From an uncultured Campylobacter sp. (GTDB lineage Bacteria; Campylobacterota; Campylobacteria; Campylobacterales; Campylobacteraceae), in assembly GCA_945873855.1 (NCBI GenBank), contig CAMCEN010000003.1, positions 62,001-126,000 on the forward strand: DNA of 64,000 bases. Reading direction: 5' to 3'. The first letter of the stretch is position 1. Each line of letters opens with the position of its first letter. The notes under the pieces were generated by a model. It did no database searches. It was not told where the DNA came from and was given only the letters and a program-made list of their open reading frames with translations. A program made the position numbers and the translations under genes. Below are positions 26,513-36,643 of the stretch, piece after piece.

Positions 26513-28285
26513 ATGATAAAAGCTACAAAAACCAAAAGAACGATATTTTTTGTTTTTAGCGATATTTTGATATTTTTATCAAGTGCGTATTTTGCCTTTT
26601 TGCTTAGATTTTCTGGAGATATTCCTTATATTTTTATTTCAGGCATGATTAAGTTTGCGTTTATTATGCTGATTTTAGAGCTTATTTTTGCTTACAAATC
26701 TGGGCTTTATAAGGTTCCTTGGCGTTTTTTTGGGCTTAGAGAAGCTAGAAAAATGCTTATAAACTCGGCTCTTTGTGCGCTTATTTTTACTGGCATTTTC
26801 TTTATTTTTTATGATTTTTTTGAGCCTTTTCCTCGCAGTGTGATCCTTATATATGCGTTAATCTCACTGCTTTTAATGGGTGTTTTGCGCATATCAAAGC
26901 GTGTGCTACTTGACTTTCGCAAGCCAAGTGCTGGCGAGCCCTGCGTGATAATCGGAGCTACAAATAAAACTCTACAACTTCTAAAAGGCTTTGCTAGTGG
27001 CTATGCAAGCTACTATCCACAATACATCGTAGATCCTAGAAAAGACAGCATTGGCACTACTTGTGGGGATTTTTTGGTAGCTTCTATGGACGAGCTAAAA
27101 AAATACCCAGCCGAGGGCATAACAACAGCAATAATCAGCAAAAAGCTAAGTCCAGCAGAGCTAGATGCGCTACACTCAAAGCTAAACGAGTATGGATACA
27201 AAAAAATCAAGCTTTTTTCGCTACTTGGTGATGATGCAAATATCAAAGACATAAGCATAGAAGACCTGCTAGCAAGAAAGCCAAAAGACCTTGATAGTAG
27301 CGTTATAAAAGAGTTTATAGGCGGTAAGGTTGTGATGATTACTGGAGCTGGCGGGACTATTGGCTCTGAGCTTAGTAGGCTTTGCCTTGCTTTTGGCGCA
27401 AAACAGCTCGTTTTAGTAGAGCATAGTGAGTATAATCTCTATGCGATAAATGAAGCACTTGGGGCTAATGAAAGGTGTAAACTAGCCCTTGTTAATGTAA
27501 CGCAGCTTGAGAGCTTGGAGCGAGTATTTAACCGCTACCGCCCACAAATCGTGCTACACGCAGCTGCTTATAAACATGTGCCACTTTGCGAGTTTAATCC
27601 AAAAGAAGCCGTGCGAAACAACATCCTAGGCACAAAAAATGTAGTAGATCTTGCCAAAAAATACGCCGCTTTAAGAATGGTGCTAATCTCTACTGATAAA
27701 GCCGTGCGCCCTACAAATGTAATGGGGGCTAGCAAGCGAGTTTGCGAGCTTTATGCGCTAAACTCAGGCGATGAGAGAACCGATGTAGTTGCGGTGCGCT
27801 TTGGCAATGTGCTTGGAAGCTCTGGTTCAGTTATACCAAAGTTTAAAGCTCAAATTGCTGCTAATAAGCCTCTAAGCGTAACGCATCCTGATATCACACG
27901 CTACTTCATGCTTGTAAGCGAGGCCTGTCAGCTTGTGCTTCAAGCTGCTAGCATAGCTAGGGGTGGAGAGCTTTTTGTGCTTGATATGGGCAAGCCTGTA
28001 AAAATCGCTGATCTAGCCCAAAAAATGCTTCTTTTAAGCGGAAAAGAAGAGCTAGGAATTGAGTATGTGGGCCTTAGACCTGGTGAGAAGCTATACGAAG
28101 AGCTACTTGTGGATGAAAATGACAAGCAAACGAAGTTTGAGAGCATTTTTGTAACGCACTCTGAGGCTGTGGATCTGGGAATTCTAGATGGGCAAATAAA
28201 AAAGCTTTTAGAAGCAAAACCTGAACAAATTGTAGAGATTTTAAAAGAGATTGTGCCTGAGTTTAATCACAATAATAAAGGATAA
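26513..28285 (+). CDS. pglF: UDP-GlcNAc C4,6-dehydratase PglF
   Basis: 590 residues, the same length class as C. jejuni PglF. Four N-terminal membrane helices (about 11-125) and a CoA-binding-like Rossmann region precede a C-terminal SDR domain beginning TGAGGTIGSEL near residue 280. The catalytic STDKAVRPTNVMG stretch (Thr-Asp-Lys replacing the usual Tyr) is intact, as is RFGNVLGSSGSV. It dehydrates UDP-GlcNAc to the 4-keto-6-deoxy sugar used by PglE. The next gene starts 2 bp after its stop, indicating one operon. Confidence 0.93.
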   Translation: MIKATKTKRTIFFVFSDILIFLSSAYFAFLLRFSGDIPYIFISGMIKFAFIMLILELIFAYKSGLYKVPWRFFGLREARKMLINSALCALIFTGIFFIFYDFFEPFPRSVILIYALISLLLMGVLRISKRVLLDFRKPSAGEPCVIIGATNKTLQLLKGFASGYASYYPQYIVDPRKDSIGTTCGDFLVASMDELKKYPAEGITTAIISKKLSPAELDALHSKLNEYGYKKIKLFSLLGDDANIKDISIEDLLARKPKDLDSSVIKEFIGGKVVMITGAGGTIGSELSRLCLAFGAKQLVLVEHSEYNLYAINEALGANERCKLALVNVTQLESLERVFNRYRPQIVLHAAAYKHVPLCEFNPKEAVRNNILGTKNVVDLAKKYAALRMVLISTDKAVRPTNVMGASKRVCELYALNSGDERTDVVAVRFGNVLGSSGSVIPKFKAQIAANKPLSVTHPDITRYFMLVSEACQLVLQAASIARGGELFVLDMGKPVKIADLAQKMLLLSGKEELGIEYVGLRPGEKLYEELLVDENDKQTKFESIFVTHSEAVDLGILDGQIKKLLEAKPEQIVEILKEIVPEFNHNNKG

Positions 28286-28287
28286 AA

Positions 28288-29178
28288 TTGTTAATTCAAG
28301 ATATTAGACGCTTTGCTAGGATTAGATATAACGCAAGGGCATATCTAGCCTATCTTTTTGAGAGAAATATACCAAATCGCTTGCCGATGATAAATTTAGA
28401 TATCATAAAATCTGGGCTTGATAAAATAGCACATGAAGTAGAAAACTTTGATGCTTTTTACATCCTTGCTCCTGATGGTGTGCAAATAGAAAACAATATC
28501 AGCCTAGATGAGAGCAGGCGCATAGGCGCAGGAGAAAATAGAAGCAATAAGGCGTATTTTTACAGAGCTGTAAAAGAGCGCAGATGCGTGCTAAGTGATC
28601 CTTATCCAAGTAGCTTAACTGGTGAGCTTTGTGTATCAGCTAGTGAGCCTGTTTATGATGAAAAAGGAACTTTGCTATATATAGTTTGTGTAGATATTTC
28701 ACTAAATGATATTTTAAAGCTAATTCCACCTGGCAGGCTTGATTTTGGCTTTGAGAGCTTTTCTAGGTTTGTTTATGCTCTTATTTCACTAGCACTTTTT
28801 GCTATTACAGCTGTGCTTTTTGTCCTTGGCATTAAAAGCATTATCTGGGCTCCATTTGGTGCGCTAAATGTAGCTGATATGTTTGAGAGCACGATTATTC
28901 TTACCTTAGCCCTTGCGCTTTTTGATCTAGTAAAGGCGATTTTTGATGAAGAGGTGCTTGGTAAAAGTGCTAAAGAAAATAGCGGCGTATCTCGCACTAT
29001 GGTGCGATTTCTCTCATCTATTATCATCGCCCTTGCTATTGAAGCGCTTATGCTTGTATTTAAGTTTGCTATAACTAGCCCAGAGCAGATAATTTACGCT
29101 GTGTGGCTAATAAGTGGTGTTTCGCTACTTTTAATAGCACTTAGCGTGTATTTGTATATGAGTAAAAAAGCAGGATAA
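28288..29178 (+). CDS. PDC/Cache-like sensor membrane protein in the pgl/his cluster
   Basis: 296 residues from a TTG start with AAAGGATAAAA directly before it. The first ~150 residues resemble a PDC/Cache ligand-sensing domain (FYILAPDGVQIENN, then NKAYFYRAVKERRCVLSDPYPSSLTGELCVSAS). They lack a preceding membrane helix, so the domain may be cytoplasmic or the topology unusual. The remainder has four hydrophobic helices (about 161-290) and no kinase, cyclase or methyl-accepting output domain. Tight linkage to pglF suggests a role in glycosylation or envelope sensing; I recall relatives annotated as general glycosylation pathway proteins, but function is not established. Confidence 0.7.
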   Translation: MLIQDIRRFARIRYNARAYLAYLFERNIPNRLPMINLDIIKSGLDKIAHEVENFDAFYILAPDGVQIENNISLDESRRIGAGENRSNKAYFYRAVKERRCVLSDPYPSSLTGELCVSASEPVYDEKGTLLYIVCVDISLNDILKLIPPGRLDFGFESFSRFVYALISLALFAITAVLFVLGIKSIIWAPFGALNVADMFESTIILTLALALFDLVKAIFDEEVLGKSAKENSGVSRTMVRFLSSIIIALAIEALMLVFKFAITSPEQIIYAVWLISGVSLLLIALSVYLYMSKKAG

Positions 29179-29192
29179 AATAGGAAAAAGTG

Positions 29193-29807
29193 ATGAAAAT
29201 AGCAATAGTTGATTATGGTCTAGGAAATATTCATAGCGTCCAAAATGCACTTAGTTTTATAGGTGCTAGCTCTAGGCTTGAGAGTGAGCCAAAAGAGCTA
29301 AAAAACTATGATAAAGTGATTTTGCCAGGTGTGGGAGCTTACGGGGATGCGATGGATAGGCTTAAAAAAACTGGCATGGACAAAGCTGTTAAAGACTTTG
29401 CTAGCTCTAATAAGCCACTTTTAGGCGTGTGCTTGGGACTGCATTTGCTTTTTAAAAAAGGCTATGAGTTTGGTGAGCATGAGGGGCTGGGAATTCTAGA
29501 TGGAGAGGTTGTGAAGTTTGATGAGAGCAAATTTAACGAACCTTTAAAAATCCCGCACATGGGCTGGAATACCTGCGAGTTTTGTAAGCAAAGCGCTCTA
29601 AATGCAGGGCTTAAAAAAAGCGAGTATTTTTATTTTGTCCACAGCTACCATGTAATCTGCGATGAAAGTCTTGTGCTAGCTACTACAAACTACGGCTATG
29701 ATTTTATCTCAGCAGTGCAGAGCAAAAATATTTATGCCTTTCAGCCTCACCCTGAAAAATCGCATAATGTAGGCTTAAAAATACTAAAAAATTTTGTGGA
29801 GCTATAA
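29193..29807 (+). CDS. hisH: Imidazole glycerol phosphate synthase glutaminase subunit
   Basis: 204 residues from the ATG at 29193 (a GTG just before it is less likely). Class I glutamine amidotransferase: [10 protein letters not shown], the oxyanion strand PGVGAYG, the nucleophile Cys in [10 protein letters not shown], and the His/Glu pair in FQPHPEKS. It supplies ammonia to HisF for making IGP and AICAR. hisA follows 1 bp after its stop. HisF is not in the window. In-frame GGAATTCTAGA near 29490 codes for GILDG. Confidence 0.95.
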   Translation: MKIAIVDYGLGNIHSVQNALSFIGASSRLESEPKELKNYDKVILPGVGAYGDAMDRLKKTGMDKAVKDFASSNKPLLGVCLGLHLLFKKGYEFGEHEGLGILDGEVVKFDESKFNEPLKIPHMGWNTCEFCKQSALNAGLKKSEYFYFVHSYHVICDESLVLATTNYGYDFISAVQSKNIYAFQPHPEKSHNVGLKILKNFVEL

Positions 29808-29808
29808 A

Positions 29809-30519
29809 ATGGAAATAATCCCAGCAATTGATCTAAAAAACGGCTGTGCTGTAAGATTGTATAAAGGCGATATGAACAGTGCAAAAATCTACTCAAACGA
29901 GCCTAGCGAGCTTGCAAAAGCTTTTGAGGATTTGGGCGCTAGTTATTTACACATAGTAGACCTTGATGGCGCTATAGCAGGCGAGGCGATAAGCTTTAAT
30001 GTAGTTGAAAAAATCGCTAAAAGCACTAAACTAAAAATAGAAATCGGCGGTGGAATTCGCAATGAAGAGCGTATAAAGGACTATCTAAATGCTGGGGCAA
30101 AGCGTGTGATTTTAGGCTCAGTTGCTCTAAAAGACCCTGAGTTTACTAAGCAAATGGCTAGCAAATACGAAATCGTAGTTGGCATAGATGTAAATAATGG
30201 TATGGTAGCAGTCGAGGGCTGGGTAGAGGTAAGCAAGGTAAAAGGCAGCGAGCTTGCTAAGCTCTATGCAAATGCTGGAGTATCAGCTATAATTACAACT
30301 GATATTAGCAAAGATGGCACGCTAAGTGGGATAAATGCAGAGCTAACAGATGAAATAGCAAGAGCTAGTGGGATTGCTACCATAGCAAGTGGCGGTGTGC
30401 GTGATATAAGCGATATTGAGAGAATTCTAGAATTCCCTAGCATAGCTGGAGTTATTGTAGGCAAGGCTTATTATGAAGGCACGCTGGATTTAAAAACTGC
30501 TTTTAAAATGACTAAATAG
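29809..30519 (+). CDS. hisA: ProFAR isomerase (phosphoribosylformimino-AICAR-P isomerase)
   Basis: 236 residues from the ATG at 29809. A TIM barrel with [18 protein letters not shown] (catalytic Asp about residue 8), the second catalytic Asp in [18 protein letters not shown], and the phosphate-binding IASGGVRD and [11 protein letters not shown]. It opens the ribose ring of ProFAR in histidine synthesis. It is coupled to hisH. A palindrome copy AGAATTCTAGAATTCCC lies in frame at 30421-30437 (RILEFPS). Confidence 0.96.
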   Translation: MEIIPAIDLKNGCAVRLYKGDMNSAKIYSNEPSELAKAFEDLGASYLHIVDLDGAIAGEAISFNVVEKIAKSTKLKIEIGGGIRNEERIKDYLNAGAKRVILGSVALKDPEFTKQMASKYEIVVGIDVNNGMVAVEGWVEVSKVKGSELAKLYANAGVSAIITTDISKDGTLSGINAELTDEIARASGIATIASGGVRDISDIERILEFPSIAGVIVGKAYYEGTLDLKTAFKMTK

Positions 30520-30530
30520 TTGCCAAAATA

Positions 30531-30539
30531 TGCTAAAAT
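30531..30539 (+). promoter_or_regulatory. Extended -10 promoter of the 30568 importer operon
   Basis: TGCTAAAAT sits 28 bp before the substrate-binding gene ATG, starting 12 bp after the hisA stop. Confidence 0.5.
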
Positions 30540-30567
30540 AGCTAGAAAATTAAAAAAAGGACGTAAA

Positions 30568-31314
30568 ATGAGAAAAATTCTTTTAGGCTTAGGGCTTTTT
30601 GTGGCTTTGTTTTTATCTGCTTGCACAAGCAATGAAAAAGATACTCTAAGAGTGGCTACAAACGCAAACTTCCCTCCATATGAGTATATTGAAAATGGAG
30701 ATTATGCAGGTATTGATATAGAAATAGCAAAACAAATCGCAAAAGAGCTAAATCTAAAACTAGATATCCAAAATATGCCATTTGACTCTATCATCGCTGC
30801 TGTGGCTAGCAATAAAGCAGATATTGGAATTTCAGGCTTTACTGTAACTGATGAGCGTAAAAAAAGCATAAACTTTAGCGATTCTTATGCAAAAAGCAAA
30901 CAAGCAATCATCGTAAAAGATGATAGTTCTATCAAAAAAGTAGATGATCTTTATGGAGATAATGCTTATAGCGTGGGCGTTCAGCTCTCAACAACCGGAG
31001 CGATTTATTTTGGCGATGATATAGAAAACAAAAAAACAAAAGCCACCTTACAAGAATACCACAATGGAGCCGATGCTGTGGCTGCTCTCATCGCTGGCAA
31101 AATCGACTGCGTTATCATAGATGAACAGCCAGCAAAAAGCTTTGTAGCTTCAAATCGTGGCTTACAAATCCTAGCCACTGAGTATATAGAAGAAGAATAC
31201 GCAATCATCGTTAGCAAAGAAAAAGAAGAACTGCTTAAAAAGATAAACTCTATTATATCAAAGCTAAAAAGTGACGGTACAATAGATGCGATTCAAAAAA
31301 AATATATAAAATAA
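30568..31314 (+). CDS. Polar amino-acid ABC transporter substrate-binding lipoprotein
   Basis: 248 residues from the ATG at 30568, preceded by AAAAAAGGACG. A lipoprotein signal with lipobox LSAC (Cys20) anchors it to the periplasmic face of a membrane. The mature part is a cluster-3 solute-binding protein: RVATNANFPPYEYIENG, GIDIEIAKQIA, FTVTDERKKSINFS. Such proteins bind arginine, glutamine or related polar amino acids; the ligand cannot be read by eye. It is followed by its own permease and ATPase, so this is a complete importer operon. Confidence 0.88.
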   Translation: MRKILLGLGLFVALFLSACTSNEKDTLRVATNANFPPYEYIENGDYAGIDIEIAKQIAKELNLKLDIQNMPFDSIIAAVASNKADIGISGFTVTDERKKSINFSDSYAKSKQAIIVKDDSSIKKVDDLYGDNAYSVGVQLSTTGAIYFGDDIENKKTKATLQEYHNGADAVAALIAGKIDCVIIDEQPAKSFVASNRGLQILATEYIEEEYAIIVSKEKEELLKKINSIISKLKSDGTIDAIQKKYIK

Positions 31315-31346
31315 AATAGCTCTTTTTAAAAGCTAAAGGGGATGTT

Positions 31347-32072
31347 TTGCTAGCTTGGTTTGAGGATATTAGGTCTGCGTTTGTTTTAAACTTCATTGAG
31401 GGCGATAGATACTTACTGATAATAAGTGGTCTTAAACAAACACTTATTATCACGCTTTTTGCTGGGATTTTGGGACTTGCGATAGGCTTTGTTATCTCGG
31501 TAGTTAGAGCTACTTATGATATGCATATTTCTGAGATGACAGGGTTTAAAAAGCACATTTTAAGCTTCTTTAACGCTATTTTTGGGGCGTATTTGGCAGT
31601 TATCCGTGGCACACCTATGGTGGTTCAACTGATGATTATGTATTATATAATTTTTGCTAGTTCCACAAACGCTACTCTTATTGCTATTTTAGCCTTTGGG
31701 ATAAACTCAGGGGCTTATGTGGCTGAGATTTTTAGAGGCGGGATAATCTCAGTAGATAAAGGTCAGTATGAAGCAGGACGAAGTCTTGGTTTTAGCTATG
31801 TTTCTACTATGACCTTGATTATTTTTCCACAAGCTTTTAAAAACTGCTTGCCAGCTTTAGCAAATGAGTTTATCGTGCTTTTAAAAGAAACTTCAATTGC
31901 TGGATATGTGGCAATTACTGACCTTACACGAGCTGGTGATATCATCCGTGGTAGGACATTTTCAGCCTTTATGCCACTTATTGCTGTGGCGTTAATTTAC
32001 TTTGTGCTAGTAATGATTCTTAGCTATTTTGTAAAAAAGCTAGAAAGGAGATTACACCGCCGTGGACACTAA
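31347..32072 (+). CDS. Amino-acid ABC transporter permease (HisM/GlnP family)
   Basis: 241 residues, probably from a TTG start with AAGGGG eight bases before; no better start exists. About five helices, with the ABC-permease coupling-loop signature [30 protein letters not shown] and the RGTPMVVQL motif of the polar amino-acid family. It forms the inner-membrane channel for the lipoprotein at 30568 and overlaps the ATPase gene by 11 bp. Confidence 0.9.
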   Translation: MLAWFEDIRSAFVLNFIEGDRYLLIISGLKQTLIITLFAGILGLAIGFVISVVRATYDMHISEMTGFKKHILSFFNAIFGAYLAVIRGTPMVVQLMIMYYIIFASSTNATLIAILAFGINSGAYVAEIFRGGIISVDKGQYEAGRSLGFSYVSTMTLIIFPQAFKNCLPALANEFIVLLKETSIAGYVAITDLTRAGDIIRGRTFSAFMPLIAVALIYFVLVMILSYFVKKLERRLHRRGH

Positions 32073-32799
32073 AGTACTTTTAAAAATTCAAGATCTTCAC
32101 AAAAGCTTTGGCGACCACGAGGTGCTAAAAGGCATAAACCTTGAAATCAAAAAAGGCGAAGTAGTGGTGATAATTGGGGCATCAGGCTCTGGCAAAAGCA
32201 CTTTTTTACGCACTTTAAACCTGCTTGAAGTACCTAGTTCTGGCAAAATTATCTTTGAGGGAAATGAGCTTTGCGCCCAAAAAAGTGATGTAAATAAACA
32301 CCGCCAAAAAATGGGAATGGTTTTTCAGCATTTTAATCTCTTTGAGCATTTAAGCGTGCTTGAAAATCTCTGCATAGCTCCTATAAAACTGCTTAAAAAA
32401 TCAAAAGAACAAGCAAAAAAAGAAGCAATGGAGCTGCTAAATCAAGTAGGACTTGCTGATAAAATAAGCGCTTATCCAAGTAGCTTAAGCGGTGGGCAAA
32501 AGCAGCGCATAGCAATCGTTCGTGCGCTTGCTATGAGCCCTGATGTTATGCTATTTGATGAGCCTACATCAGCGCTAGATCCAGAGATGGTAGGTGAGGT
32601 GCTAAATGTAATGAAAAATCTTGCAAGATCAGGTATGACAATGGTAGTAGTAACTCATGAAATGGGTTTTGCAAGAGAAGTTGCAAGCAGAGTGCTGTTT
32701 TTTGATAAGGGCATTGTAGCTGAGGATGCAAGCCCAAATGAAATTTTTTCAAACCCAAAAAACAGCCGTTTAAAGGAATTTTTATCAAGAATTCTTTAA
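32062..32799 (+). CDS. Amino-acid ABC transporter ATP-binding protein (GlnQ family)
   Basis: 245 residues from a GTG start overlapping the permease gene, with GGAGAT upstream. Walker [11 protein letters not shown]-loop MVFQHFNLF, signature LSGGQKQR, Walker [13 protein letters not shown] and the switch His in VVTHEMGF are all present. It powers import of the amino acid captured by the lipoprotein. It is the last gene of the three-gene importer operon. Confidence 0.93.
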   Translation: MDTKVLLKIQDLHKSFGDHEVLKGINLEIKKGEVVVIIGASGSGKSTFLRTLNLLEVPSSGKIIFEGNELCAQKSDVNKHRQKMGMVFQHFNLFEHLSVLENLCIAPIKLLKKSKEQAKKEAMELLNQVGLADKISAYPSSLSGGQKQRIAIVRALAMSPDVMLFDEPTSALDPEMVGEVLNVMKNLARSGMTMVVVTHEMGFAREVASRVLFFDKGIVAEDASPNEIFSNPKNSRLKEFLSRIL

Positions 32800-32826
32800 A
32801 TTTTTTAATATATTTTAAAGTTTTTT

Positions 32827-32835
32827 TGCTAAAAT
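32827..32835 (+). promoter_or_regulatory. Extended -10 promoter of cheY
   Basis: TGCTAAAAT preceded by a T run, 36 bp before the cheY GTG start, with AAAGGAAAG as ribosome site. Confidence 0.55.
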
Positions 32836-32871
32836 GCGCAGATTATTTAGAATTTTTTCAAAGGAAAGCTC

Positions 32872-33246
32872 GTGAAACTGTTAGTCGTAGATGATAGCTC
32901 TACTATGAGAAGAATTATTAAAAACACGCTTCAAAGACTTGGTCACAAAGATATTCTAGAAGCTGAGCATGGCTTGGAAGCTTGGGGAATTCTAGAAGCA
33001 AACAGTGATATAAATGTGCTTATCACTGACTGGAACATGCCTGAGATGAATGGACTTGAGCTAGTAAAAAAAGTCCGTGCCGAGCAAAAATATATTGATA
33101 TGCCTATTATCATGGTAACCACAGAAGGTGGTAAGGCTGAGGTTATCACAGCCCTAAAAGCTGGTGTGAATAACTATATCGTTAAGCCTTTTACGCCACA
33201 AGTTTTAAAAGAAAAGCTTGAAGACGTATTGCCAACTGCTCAGTAG
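32872..33246 (+). CDS. cheY: Chemotaxis response regulator CheY
   Basis: 124 residues from a GTG start. A single receiver domain with acidic pocket VDDSS (Asp7/Asp8), phospho-acceptor Asp53 in ITDWNMPEMNG, the switch Thr in MVTTEGG, and Lys in IVKPFTP. No output domain. Phosphorylated by CheA, it binds the flagellar switch FliM to change rotation. The gene is followed by prmA and ftsH, the order conserved in Campylobacter. In-frame GGAATTCTAGA (near 32987) codes for GILEA. Confidence 0.96.
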   Translation: MKLLVVDDSSTMRRIIKNTLQRLGHKDILEAEHGLEAWGILEANSDINVLITDWNMPEMNGLELVKKVRAEQKYIDMPIIMVTTEGGKAEVITALKAGVNNYIVKPFTPQVLKEKLEDVLPTAQ

Positions 33247-33264
33247 TCGTTCTTTGGCAAAGCT

Positions 33265-34086
33265 TTGAAAGAACAATATTTTGAACTTAGCGTTTTAGGC
33301 TCAAATGAACAGAGCTTAAAAGAGCTGGCTTTTGACCTTGGTGTTACAGCGATTGAAGAGCTTGAAAACGGCTTTATCGTGCGCTCAAATGATGATTTGG
33401 AGCTTGTAGAACTTGGCATAAAAAGTCTAGCTGAGGCTCTAAATATCCCCATTTCTACACAAATACAAATCAAAAATAATAGCGACTGGATTTCAAACTA
33501 TCAAAATAGCATAAAGCCTGTAAAATGCGGTTCTTTTTACATCCGTCCAAGCTGGCATGAAGCTAGTAAAGATAGCATTGATATTATCATTGACCCAGCC
33601 CTTGCTTTTGGCTCAGGTCATCATGAGAGCACTAGTTCGTGCTTGGAGCTAATCAGCGAGTTTTGCGCAGGTAAAAAAGAGCTAAAAACTGCTTTAGATG
33701 TGGGCTGTGGGAGTGGAATTCTTAGCATTGCGCTAGCTAAACTTGCTTTTGAAGTAAGTAGCTGTGATACTGAGAGTCAAGCAGTAGAAAGCTGCCTTGC
33801 AAATGCTAGCAAAAATAATGTAGAGCTAAAAGAAGTTTTGCTAGGTAGCATTGATAAGGCCAGTGGTAAATATGATGTAATTTGTGCTAATATAATTGCT
33901 GATGTGATTTTTATGCTCTCACCTGAGCTAAAAGCAAAGCTAAATGAAGGTGGCTACTTGGTGCTATCAGGAATTCTAGATCGCTATAAAGAGAGAATTT
34001 TGGCTGAGTTTAGCGAATTAGAGCTGATTAAAAACATTAGCAAAAATGAATGGGAAAGTTTTATTTACCAAAAAATAGCAAAATAA
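33265..34086 (+). CDS. prmA: Ribosomal protein L11 methyltransferase
   Basis: 273 residues from a TTG start 18 bp after cheY. The N-terminal substrate-recognition domain is followed by a SAM-binding Rossmann domain: FGSGHHESTSSCLELI, the GxGxG-type LDVGCGSGILSIAL, and the NIIADV active segment. It trimethylates ribosomal protein L11. It probably shares a transcript with cheY and ftsH. A GGAATTCTAGA copy at about 33969 codes for GILDR. Confidence 0.92.
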   Translation: MKEQYFELSVLGSNEQSLKELAFDLGVTAIEELENGFIVRSNDDLELVELGIKSLAEALNIPISTQIQIKNNSDWISNYQNSIKPVKCGSFYIRPSWHEASKDSIDIIIDPALAFGSGHHESTSSCLELISEFCAGKKELKTALDVGCGSGILSIALAKLAFEVSSCDTESQAVESCLANASKNNVELKEVLLGSIDKASGKYDVICANIIADVIFMLSPELKAKLNEGGYLVLSGILDRYKERILAEFSELELIKNISKNEWESFIYQKIAK

Positions 34087-34107
34087 CAAAAAAATTTAGG
34101 ACAAAAA

Positions 34108-36075
34108 ATGAATAATCCACAAATGAATAATCAAATGAACAACGGACAAAACAAAGGTGGTAACAATCCATTTAACCGCAATCCAATCTTTACTTTTGCG
34201 ATTTTTGCGATAATTATCGTGCTGTTTTTTCGCTCATTTAGCGATGGTGGTTTAGGGGGCTTTGGTGGCGAACAAGGCTCAGCAAATGTGAGCTACTCGC
34301 AGCTAAAACAAATGATAAAAAACAAAGAAATCACAAATGTAGCAATCGCCCAAACCACCATAAAAGCCACTAGCGCATCTGGCGTGGTATACAGCACTAG
34401 AAAAGTAGCTGGAGATAATACTCTAATCCCTACGCTTGAAGAGGCTGGAGTGCCGTATTCAGCGTATTCTGAGAGTAATTGGTTTAGCGATATACTATTT
34501 TCTTGGGTGATACCTGTATTTATTTTCTTTGCGATTTGGATGTTCTTAGCAGGTCGCATGCAAAAAAACCTTGGTTCTGGAATTCTTGGCATGGGAAGTA
34601 CTAAAGGGCTTATAAACTCAGAGCGTCCAAAGGTGAAGTTTGATGATGTAGCAGGTGTTGAAGAGAGCAAAGAAGAAGTAAAAGAAATCGTTGATTTTCT
34701 AAAAAATCCAGAGCGCTACATTACCCTTGGTGCTAAAATACCAAAAGGTGTGCTTTTAGTAGGACCTCCTGGCACTGGTAAGACGCTGCTAGCAAAGGCT
34801 GTGGCTGGAGAGGCTGATGTGCCGTTTTTCTCAGTTTCTGGCTCAAGCTTTATTGAGATGTTTGTGGGCGTGGGTGCAAGCCGTGTGCGTGATCTTTTTG
34901 AAAAAGCAAAAAAAGAAGCCCCTGCGATAGTGTTTATTGACGAAATTGACGCAATAGGAAAAAGTCGCGCGGCTGGTGCCATGATGGGTGGAAATGATGA
35001 AAGAGAGCAGACGCTAAATCAGCTTCTAGCCGAAATGGACGGCTTTGATAGTGATAAAAGTCCTGTTATCGTGCTAGCTGCTACAAACCGCCCTGAAGTG
35101 CTTGATGCTGCACTTTTGCGTCCAGGACGCTTTGATAGGCAAGTGCTAGTTGATAAGCCTGATTTCAAAGGTCGTGTGGATATCCTAAAAGTTCATAGCA
35201 AAGAAGTTAAACTAAATAAAAGCGTGGATATGGATGAGATAGGCAGGCTTACAGCTGGGCTTGCTGGGGCTGACCTTGCAAATATCATAAATGAAGCTGC
35301 CTTGCTAGCTGGCAGGGCTGGTAAGGCTAGCATAGAACAGCAAGACTTGGTTGAAGCTGTGGAGCGCGCGATAGCTGGCTTAGAGAAAAAATCACGCCGT
35401 ATAAATCCAAAAGAGAAAAAAATCGTTACTTACCACGAGTGTGGGCATGCGCTAATTGCTGAGACTACAAAGGGCGCTGATAAGGTTACTAAAGTCTCAG
35501 TTATACCAAGAGGACTTGCAGCACTTGGATATACGCTAAATGCGCCTGAGGAAAATAAATTTTTGATGCAAAAGCATGAGCTTATCGCAAAAATCGATGT
35601 ATTGCTTGGTGGGCGTGCGGCTGAACATGTGTTTATAGGCGAGATTAGCACGGGAGCTAGCAATGACTTAGAACGTGCTACTGATATAATCAAAGCCATG
35701 GTCGGCATGTATGGAATGAGCGATGTAGCAGGGCTCATGGTGCTTGAAAAACAGCGCAATGTATTCTTAAACGGCGGACAAACTCTAAAAGACTATAGCG
35801 ATGATATGGCTAAAAAGCTTGATGATTTTACCAAAAACTTTTTGGCAGAGCGTTTTGCGGCTGTGGTCTCTACGCTTGAGAGCTACAAAGGGGCTATTGA
35901 AAATATGGTAAAGGCTTTGTATGAGACTGAGACCATAGAGGGTGCTAAGGTTAGACAAATCATCAAAGACTATGAAATAGCAAATAATATGCCAACTCGC
36001 CTTTGCGAAGAAGAGAGTGAAAATAGCGATATAGAACAAGCTAAAAAGGACGCAAAAGAAGATAGTGCGGAGTAG
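34108..36075 (+). CDS. ftsH: ATP-dependent zinc metalloprotease FtsH
   Basis: 655 residues. Asn/Gln-rich N-terminus, TM1 about 27-43, a small periplasmic domain, TM2 about 130-150, the AAA+ domain with Walker A GPPGTGKT and Walker [11 protein letters not shown], the SRH region [19 protein letters not shown], then the zinc protease motif HECGH (HExxH) and the third metal Asp later in the domain. It degrades membrane and short-lived cytosolic proteins, including regulators of lipopolysaccharide synthesis in other bacteria. The stop TAG leads straight into a palindrome. Confidence 0.97.
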   Translation: MNNPQMNNQMNNGQNKGGNNPFNRNPIFTFAIFAIIIVLFFRSFSDGGLGGFGGEQGSANVSYSQLKQMIKNKEITNVAIAQTTIKATSASGVVYSTRKVAGDNTLIPTLEEAGVPYSAYSESNWFSDILFSWVIPVFIFFAIWMFLAGRMQKNLGSGILGMGSTKGLINSERPKVKFDDVAGVEESKEEVKEIVDFLKNPERYITLGAKIPKGVLLVGPPGTGKTLLAKAVAGEADVPFFSVSGSSFIEMFVGVGASRVRDLFEKAKKEAPAIVFIDEIDAIGKSRAAGAMMGGNDEREQTLNQLLAEMDGFDSDKSPVIVLAATNRPEVLDAALLRPGRFDRQVLVDKPDFKGRVDILKVHSKEVKLNKSVDMDEIGRLTAGLAGADLANIINEAALLAGRAGKASIEQQDLVEAVERAIAGLEKKSRRINPKEKKIVTYHECGHALIAETTKGADKVTKVSVIPRGLAALGYTLNAPEENKFLMQKHELIAKIDVLLGGRAAEHVFIGEISTGASNDLERATDIIKAMVGMYGMSDVAGLMVLEKQRNVFLNGGQTLKDYSDDMAKKLDDFTKNFLAERFAAVVSTLESYKGAIENMVKALYETETIEGAKVRQIIKDYEIANNMPTRLCEEESENSDIEQAKKDAKEDSAE

Positions 36076-36232
36076 AATTCTAGAATTCTTAATGCTAAAA
36101 TTCTAGGAATTCCGTGAATTTGGAATTCCTAGAATTTGGAATTCCGTGAATTTGGAATTCCATGAATTTGGAATTCCATGAATTTAGAATTCCCTAGAAT
36201 GAATTTTAGAATTCCTAGGAATTCTAGTTTAA
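36073..36232. repeat. Palindrome array downstream of ftsH
   Basis: About nine units fill the gap. The middle part is a short direct-repeat run of TGAATTTGGAATTCC, in which the CTAG core has changed to TGGA or is lost, showing local tandem duplication of a derived unit. Confidence 0.8.
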
Positions 36233-36241
36233 AGGCAGTGT

Positions 36242-36637
36242 ATGAAAAATGTAGTTTTTTTGCTTTTTTTTGCTTTTTTATTTTGCGCTTGTGCTAGCAG
36301 AGGGCATTTTGTAAGAGCTGAGCATAATGGCAAGATTTACTGGCTGCCGCCGCAGTGTGAGTATTATACGCCAGCACAAAATGATGAGCAAAATGATGAG
36401 ATAGTTTGTAAAGAAACAGGCGAGCTAATATCGCCGACTTCGCCTGCTGAATATGAAGCCTATTTAAAAGAGCGTGAGATTAGAAGCATAGAAAATAACA
36501 TGGCTTTTGGCGATCCGTGGTATTATGGTGGGTTTTATTCATCGCCTAGTATCGGCATTTTTATTGAGAGGCGTCCGTATTTTAGGCATCGCCACTACAG
36601 GCATTTTAGACCTCATTTTAGAGATAGAAGGCACTAA
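36242..36637 (+). CDS. Small lipoprotein with a His/Arg-rich tail
   Basis: 131 residues. A lipoprotein signal peptide ends at lipobox FCAC (Cys16 or 18). The middle is acidic; the C-terminal ~30 residues are rich in His, Arg, Phe and Tyr (RHRHYRHFRPHFRDRRH). It lies between ftsH and pssA, 6 bp before pssA. The tail could bind metal or anionic envelope polymers; the family is not recognised and function is unknown. Confidence 0.75.
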   Translation: MKNVVFLLFFAFLFCACASRGHFVRAEHNGKIYWLPPQCEYYTPAQNDEQNDEIVCKETGELISPTSPAEYEAYLKEREIRSIENNMAFGDPWYYGGFYSSPSIGIFIERRPYFRHRHYRHFRPHFRDRRH

Positions 36638-36643
36638 AAGAAA

